Part shown: positions 21,820-25,953 of the stretch, in pieces | Position numbering within the stretch: the stretch's first letter is position 1 | How the letters are laid out: each line of letters begins with the position of its first letter | Assembly (NCBI GenBank): GCA_036407035.1 | Contig: DASXAA010000150.1 | Coordinates: 1 to 25,953, forward strand | Origin: JACVRW01 sp036407035 | GTDB lineage: Bacteria; Actinomycetota; Thermoleophilia; Solirubrobacterales; Thermoleophilaceae | Direction: 5' to 3' | DNA length: 25,953 nucleotides | Notes under the pieces: generated by a model | What the model was told of the DNA's origin: nothing | Databases searched by the model: none | Seen by the model: only the letters and a program-made list of their open reading frames with translations | Made by a program: the position numbers and the translations under genes

Positions 21820-22654
21820 GAACCTCCCTTGCGAACTCCTCGCTGAGCGTGCCGCTGTACACGGGCAGCGCCCATCCTTTCAGTGACACGTGCAAGTCCT
21901 CCCCGACCTCCACCTCGAGCTCACCGCCGTCGAGCTCCACCGTCACGGGGCTGTCCACCCCGCGTAGCACCGCGGCGACCGCGGCGCCGGTCGCGCCCGT
22001 TCCAGACGCGAGCGTCTCACCCACGCCCCGCTCGAAGATGCGCGCGCGGATGCGGTCGTCGCCGGCGCGACGCCAGAAGGACACGTTCGTGCGGTTCGGG
22101 AACAGCTCGTGGCGCTCGATCTCGGCCCCGTACCGGCGGATGTCGAGCTCCGCGAGCTCGTCGCCGGACTCGATCGACACCTGCGGGTTTCCGACCTGCA
22201 CGAACTGGAAGCGGAGCTCGCGCCCGGCGGCGGTCAGCCCGCCCCGGCCGTCCTCGGCGCCCGACGGGTAGTCACTCTCGGAGCGCAGCCGCGCGCGGCC
22301 CATGTCGAGGACGCAGGTGGACTCCCCCGTGATGCGCGGTCGCACCTCGCCGGCGGCGGTGCTGACCGAGAAGCTGTCGTGCTCGACCCAGCCCCTGCGC
22401 CGCAGGTACATGACCGCCTGGCGCACGCCGTTGCCCGACAGCTCGGCCTCCGAGCCGTCGGGGTTGTAGATCCGCACCCGCGCGACGATGCCGCGCTCGC
22501 CGCTCTCCGACAGCACGAGCAGGCCATCGGAGCCGATTCCCGTGTGGGGCGCGCACAGCGCGCGCACCCGCCCCGGGGTCAGCTCGAACGGCAGCTCACG
22601 TTCCTCGACGATCGCATAGTCGTTGCCGAGCGCTTGCCACTTCTCGAAGCGCAC
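21806..22654 (-). CDS. dapF: Diaminopimelate epimerase homologue lacking both catalytic cysteines
   Basis: A 282-residue protein of the DapF fold (two similar lobes) with 'ALGNDYAIVE' (8-17), 'YNPDGSEAELSGNGVR' (63-78), 'GNPQVS' (155-160), 'RIFERGVGETLASGTGATG' (205-223). DapF makes meso- from LL-diaminopimelate with two cysteines, Cys73 and Cys217 in Haemophilus numbering, as acid and base. Here both positions are Ser, at exactly residues 73 (ELSGNG) and 217 (LASGTG), and the conserved GNPH is GNPQ. Codons are TCG and TCT, clearly Ser. The substrate-binding Asn, Glu and Arg positions remain. It may be inactive, act on another substrate, or use serine. The GTG start has no Shine-Dalgarno but TAAAGT 8 bases upstream. 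It overlaps dapL. Confidence 0.92.
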   Translation of the reverse strand: MRFEKWQALGNDYAIVEERELPFELTPGRVRALCAPHTGIGSDGLLVLSESGERGIVARVRIYNPDGSEAELSGNGVRQAVMYLRRRGWVEHDSFSVSTAAGEVRPRITGESTCVLDMGRARLRSESDYPSGAEDGRGGLTAAGRELRFQFVQVGNPQVSIESGDELAELDIRRYGAEIERHELFPNRTNVSFWRRAGDDRIRARIFERGVGETLASGTGATGAAVAAVLRGVDSPVTVELDGGELEVEVGEDLHVSLKGWALPVYSGTLSEEFAREVHEVE

Positions 22655-22662
22655 GGCGGGGC

Positions 22663-22668
22663 ACTTTA
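22663..22668 (-). promoter_or_regulatory. Candidate -10 box TAAAGT for dapF/dapL
   Basis: Minus-strand TAAAGT fits TANNNT and ends 8 bases before the dapF GTG, inside the 21-base gap after the acylase gene. A transcript would start 1-2 bases before the codon, giving dapF-dapL its own leaderless promoter. Confidence 0.45.
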
Positions 22669-22675
22669 GCGGCGT

Positions 22676-25156
22676 CTAGCGGTGGCGCTTCTTCGCCTTC
22701 TTCAGCGGCCGGTGGCCCTTGAACTGCACGATCTGCTGGATGCCGGTCGGGCGGTTCGTGTAGCGCATCGTGTAGCTCAGGAGACCCGGTGCGAAGCTGA
22801 TGCGCTCGCGGGTCGCATCGGCGCGCCACGCGGCCGGGTCGGCGCCCTGCGCCGCCTGGAGCTCGGCGCCGGCGGAGTCGAGTGCGGCCCACAGCGAGCT
22901 GCGGCACGCGGACAGGTCGCCCCCGCCGCAGTAGCGGTTCGCGAACGCGCCCTTGACCGGCCGCTTCAGCAGCGAGCGCAGGTCCTTGTCCATGTACATG
23001 TGCCAGCCGCCGAACTGGCCGCCGGGCGGCAGGTCGAAGCGGCTCATGAGCGTGTCGTCCAGCTGGTCGGCCAGCTGCTGCCCGAGCACCGGCGTCATCG
23101 CGGCATCGGCCAGCTTCGGCCACGCCGTGTCGAGGATCGCGGCGCCCGGGTCGTCGATCTTGCCGTCCAGGTCCCTGTCGAGCCGGCTGCCGCCGTTCGC
23201 GCGCCACTGCTCGAGCAGCTGCAGCATCCGCTGGGCGCGCGGGCTCGGCGCCGGTGCGCCGCGCAGGACCTCGGCGAGCAGCGGGACGAACTTCATCACG
23301 CGCACGTCCTGCGTGGCCGCCGCGTTCATGGCGCCGACGAGCGAGGCCGTCGTGTGCTTCCTCGTCTTCGCGGTGTTGTCGTTCAGCAGGTCCACGCGCT
23401 GGATCGAGCCGTAGGCCCACTGGTCGTCAGCGGCCGGGAAGCCGCGGGCCGGCTTGTTGTTCCAGTTGTTGAGCACGCCGCTCTTGACGATCCCGTGCGG
23501 ATGGGCGGACGCCTTCAGGTAGCCCTTCCACTCGTACCGGCCCGTGCCGTTCGTCGGCAGGCCCGCGTCCACGCCCTTGGGGCGCACCGGCAGCCGGCCG
23601 GTGGTGATCATCGCCGCCACCTTGCTGTCGGCGTAGAACGTGTTGAACGTCTGCGGCGAGACCGCCGCGGCCTTGAAGAAGTCCTTTGCCGAGCGCACCT
23701 TGCCGCGCGTGAGGCGCTGGAACAGCAGCAGGTCCACGCCGTCCTCGAGGTAGCTCGAGCGCTTCCGGGCGATCGCGACGCGGCGACCGTCGACGGTGGC
23801 GTACCCGGTCACGGGGCCGTGCACGGTGCGGTTGAACGTCACGGCCTGGCCGTCGAGCGTGCCGGCGTTGAAGTGGCTCATGTCGCGGCAGCGGCCCTTG
23901 TACATGTACTTCGTGTCGCTGCCGCCGCAGAGGGTCTCCACGTAGTTGTCGACGATGTCGGCGCCCGCGGAGGTCAGCGTCCAGACGAAGTCCTCGCGCC
24001 GGCCGATCAGGATGTAGCCCGGGAACGGCGCCGACGTCGCGCCGCGGGCGTTCCAGCCCGGCCCGTGCAGGTCCATCTCGAGCGTGAGGCCCGGGTAGAA
24101 GTAGCCGATCTGCGGACCGCCGACGAAGATCGGGTGGCCCGACTTCGTGCGCTTGCCCGCGACCATCAGGATGTTGCTCGCGTGGCGGCGGAAGTTGCTC
24201 GCCTTGGCCGACGAGGCGCCCGGCACCGGGATCGGCTTGAACGAGCCGTTGTCGACCACGACATTGCCGGTGCGCCGCTTCGGCAGCGGCGCGTACGGGA
24301 AGTTGCCCTTCACCGAGACGGTGGTCTCGGGGTCCTGGCGCTCGCGCAGGTCGTTCCAGACGGACAGGCCCTTGCTCGCGCCGAGCTTCGCCTCGAGGCC
24401 GTCGAGGAACTCGGCCGAGCGCACCTCGCCGCCGCCGCCCTCGCCGAAGAGCTCGCTCTTGATGGCGTTGAGCGCGAACACGTCCCTGCGCGTCCACGGC
24501 TTGTGGTCGCGGTGGTTGGCCCTGTAGTAGGCGTTGATGCCCTTCACGTACACGTCGATGTCGTGCAGGAGCCGGCGGCCGGGCTTGCCGTAGCGCTTGA
24601 GCATCTTGGCCTCCTTGCCCAGCTCGCGCTCGGTCTGCGCGCTCGGCTGGAAGGTCTTGAGGCCGACGATCAGGTTGATCGCCTCGAGCCCCGGCGCGTC
24701 GACCGCGGCGACGCGGCCGTTGTAGCGCGCCTGCTCGAGCAGCAGCTCGCGGTCCTCGGCGAGCGCCCAGCCGGAGCCGAACGTCACGTCGTCGTTCGTC
24801 TTGCCGTAGATGTGCGGGACGTCGTACCTGTCGCGGTAGAGCCGCACGCCGCGCCGCGGCACCGACTCCCTGCGCATGGCGCCCTGGCCCTTGATGCCGA
24901 GCCGCTCTGACTTGAAGTAGCGCGTGAGGTCGCTGCTCTTCACGTTGTCGAACAGCGGTGTGAGGGCGTCGTACATGCGCGCCTGGCCGCTGGCCTGCTC
25001 CTGGGTCAGCCCGCCGGCGCCGGGCACGCCGCCGTACTGGCCGGAGGGAATGATGTTGCGCGCCCCGGGCGCGTAGTCGCGCACGGCGGCGGCGGCGTTG
25101 GGCGCCACCACGAGCGCGATGGCAAGGACGAACGTGGGTACGGCGAGACGCTTCAC
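22676..25156 (-). CDS. Secreted penicillin acylase-type N-terminal nucleophile hydrolase (peptidase family S45)
   Basis: An 826-residue precursor. A signal peptide (about 1-24, ending AAAA) is followed by an alpha-subunit region with 'RDRYDVPHIYGKTNDDVTFGSGWALAEDRELLLEQAR' spread over about 108-144. A linker leads to the self-cleavage point, where Ser327 begins the beta subunit: 'SNILMVAGKRTKSGHPIFVG'. This closely follows E. coli penicillin G acylase (SNMWVIGKS), as do 'GPQIGYFYPG', 'LHGPGWNARG' and 'FVWTLTSAGADIVD'. Such enzymes cleave amide bonds of penicillins, acyl-homoserine lactones or cyclic lipopeptides. A short C-terminal Lys/Arg-rich tail ends the protein. The GTG at 25156 has GAGGG/GGGAG just upstream. 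It lies between miaA and dapF, which are usually adjacent in actinomycetes. Confidence 0.93.
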   Translation of the reverse strand: MKRLAVPTFVLAIALVVAPNAAAAVRDYAPGARNIIPSGQYGGVPGAGGLTQEQASGQARMYDALTPLFDNVKSSDLTRYFKSERLGIKGQGAMRRESVPRRGVRLYRDRYDVPHIYGKTNDDVTFGSGWALAEDRELLLEQARYNGRVAAVDAPGLEAINLIVGLKTFQPSAQTERELGKEAKMLKRYGKPGRRLLHDIDVYVKGINAYYRANHRDHKPWTRRDVFALNAIKSELFGEGGGGEVRSAEFLDGLEAKLGASKGLSVWNDLRERQDPETTVSVKGNFPYAPLPKRRTGNVVVDNGSFKPIPVPGASSAKASNFRRHASNILMVAGKRTKSGHPIFVGGPQIGYFYPGLTLEMDLHGPGWNARGATSAPFPGYILIGRREDFVWTLTSAGADIVDNYVETLCGGSDTKYMYKGRCRDMSHFNAGTLDGQAVTFNRTVHGPVTGYATVDGRRVAIARKRSSYLEDGVDLLLFQRLTRGKVRSAKDFFKAAAVSPQTFNTFYADSKVAAMITTGRLPVRPKGVDAGLPTNGTGRYEWKGYLKASAHPHGIVKSGVLNNWNNKPARGFPAADDQWAYGSIQRVDLLNDNTAKTRKHTTASLVGAMNAAATQDVRVMKFVPLLAEVLRGAPAPSPRAQRMLQLLEQWRANGGSRLDRDLDGKIDDPGAAILDTAWPKLADAAMTPVLGQQLADQLDDTLMSRFDLPPGGQFGGWHMYMDKDLRSLLKRPVKGAFANRYCGGGDLSACRSSLWAALDSAGAELQAAQGADPAAWRADATRERISFAPGLLSYTMRYTNRPTGIQQIVQFKGHRPLKKAKKRHR

Positions 25157-25197
25157 AGACTCCCTCTCGGTTTGAGACCTCCCCCGGCCGGGCCACC

Positions 25198-25953
25198 CTA
25201 CAAGAGGCGCTCCAGAAACATTGCAACATCTGCCACTTGTTTGTCCGTGACGTCGATCCGGTGGACGCCGGGCAGCTTGCGCAGCCAGGTGAGCTGACGC
25301 TTGGCGTAGTTGCGTGTGCGCCGCTTCATCGCCTCGGGGTCGCCGCGCAGGAGCTCCTCGTAGCCGAGCGCCTTGCGGGCCGTGGCCGAGGCCCCGGCGG
25401 CCTCGGCCCTGCGGACCTCGTCGGCAGCGCCCGCGGCGACCATCTCGTCCACGCGGGCGTCGATGCGCTCGTACAGCGCCTCCCGCTCCATCACGAGGCC
25501 GGCGAGGAGCGTGGGATGGCGAGTCTCCGCGGTCCAGAGGCGCGATCCCTCGCCCACGGGAGCCGGCTCCTCGCCCATCTCGAGCAGCTCGAGCGCGCGG
25601 ACCACGCGCGTGCGGTCGGTCGGCTTGATCGCGGCGGCGGTGCCGGGCGCCCGCTGCGCGAGCTCGGCGTGGAGCGCCTCCGGCCCTCTTCGGTCGGCCT
25701 CTGCCGTCAGGCGCTCGCGGATCCGCGGCGCGGGCGGCGGGCGCAGGTCGAGGTCGCACAGGGCCGCCTGGAGGTAGAGGCCGGTGCCGCCGACCACGAT
25801 CGGGCGCCGGTTCGCGGCGAGGGCGCGGTCGATCTCGGCGTGCGCCCGCTCGGCGAACTCGCCGGCCGAGAACGTGGCGCCCACGGGCAGGAACGACTGC
25901 AGGCGATGCTCCAGCTCTCGGCGCTCGGCGGCGGTGGCGGCGCCGGTCAGGGT
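25198..25953 (-). CDS. miaA: tRNA dimethylallyltransferase MiaA, N-terminus cut by the window edge
   Basis: The visible part is 251 residues; the P-loop N-terminus lies beyond base 25953. MiaA adds the dimethylallyl group to A37 of tRNAs that read codons starting with U. Visible marks are 'FSAGEFAERAHAEID' and 'RPIVVGGTGLYLQAAL', the 'DRTRVVRALELLEMG' region (dimethylallyl transfer), 'MEREALYERIDARVDEMVAAG', and the tRNA-binding 'ARKALGYEELL' and 'TRNYAKRQLTWLRKLPGV'. The frame continues open through the last base, so the gene is partial, not truncated. It is followed by the acylase after 41 bases, which include the 10-base palindrome CCCGGCCGGG (25183-25192). Confidence 0.96.
   Translation of the reverse strand, partial: TLTGAATAAERRELEHRLQSFLPVGATFSAGEFAERAHAEIDRALAANRRPIVVGGTGLYLQAALCDLDLRPPPAPRIRERLTAEADRRGPEALHAELAQRAPGTAAAIKPTDRTRVVRALELLEMGEEPAPVGEGSRLWTAETRHPTLLAGLVMEREALYERIDARVDEMVAAGAADEVRRAEAAGASATARKALGYEELLRGDPEAMKRRTRNYAKRQLTWLRKLPGVHRIDVTDKQVADVAMFLERLL

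Noticed and set aside
25183..25192. CCCGGCCGGG palindrome after miaA as a terminator
   Set aside because: Only 10 bases with no loop and no U-run; too weak to call, and the acylase may be co-transcribed.

Overview
The window is very GC-rich, with almost every gene ending codons in G or C and many GTG starts. It contains murT/gatD, a dapL-type aminotransferase, ECF sigma factors, a large LuxR (LAL) regulator and a miaA/dapF/hflX set. This points to an actinomycete, most likely a deep-branching one such as class Thermoleophilia (Solirubrobacterales-like). That placement is inference from gene content and style; no rRNA or tRNA gene is visible. Coding density is high, the longest non-coding stretches are about 110-170 bases, and I see no CRISPR array, insertion sequence or phage gene.

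Layout. 8-922: a Wzz-like membrane protein (-) and a doubtful small membrane ORF (+). 959-3126: a thioredoxin/TPR (CnoX-like) protein (-), a NagD-like HAD phosphatase (+) and a dual-specificity-phosphatase-like protein without a recognisable catalytic loop (-). 3281-7773 (+): a tight five-gene operon in which each gene overlaps the next by 1-4 bases: class II glutamine amidotransferase, diacylglycerol-kinase-type lipid kinase, murT, a SAM methyltransferase and gatD. MurT/GatD amidate the D-Glu of lipid II. 7917-11878 (-): hflX, dut, a STAS anti-anti-sigma-like protein and an orphan GspE/PilB ATPase, read right to left. 11902-12867 (+): an extended SDR, divergent from hflX with a 23-base gap.

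12913-25953 is all on the minus strand. Read right to left: miaA (runs off the window), secreted penicillin-acylase-type hydrolase, dapF-like gene, dapL, DUF429 protein, cupin, LAL-type LuxR regulator, FAD monooxygenase, two tandem paralogous ECF sigma factors and a secreted RTX-like repeat protein.

How they work together. Two cell-wall modules stand out: lipid II amidation (MurT/GatD) and the diaminopimelate branch (DapL plus a DapF homologue). The DapF homologue is the most striking item: both catalytic cysteines are serine at exactly positions 73 and 217. Several genes also lack a Shine-Dalgarno but have a TANNNT -10 box 6-9 bases before the start codon, three times as TAGGCT. This suggests leaderless transcripts are common here. 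hflX and the SDR gene appear to share two overlapping, opposed -10 boxes. The sigma-factor/monooxygenase/RTX block has no visible anti-sigma gene and may be an uncharacterised regulatory unit.
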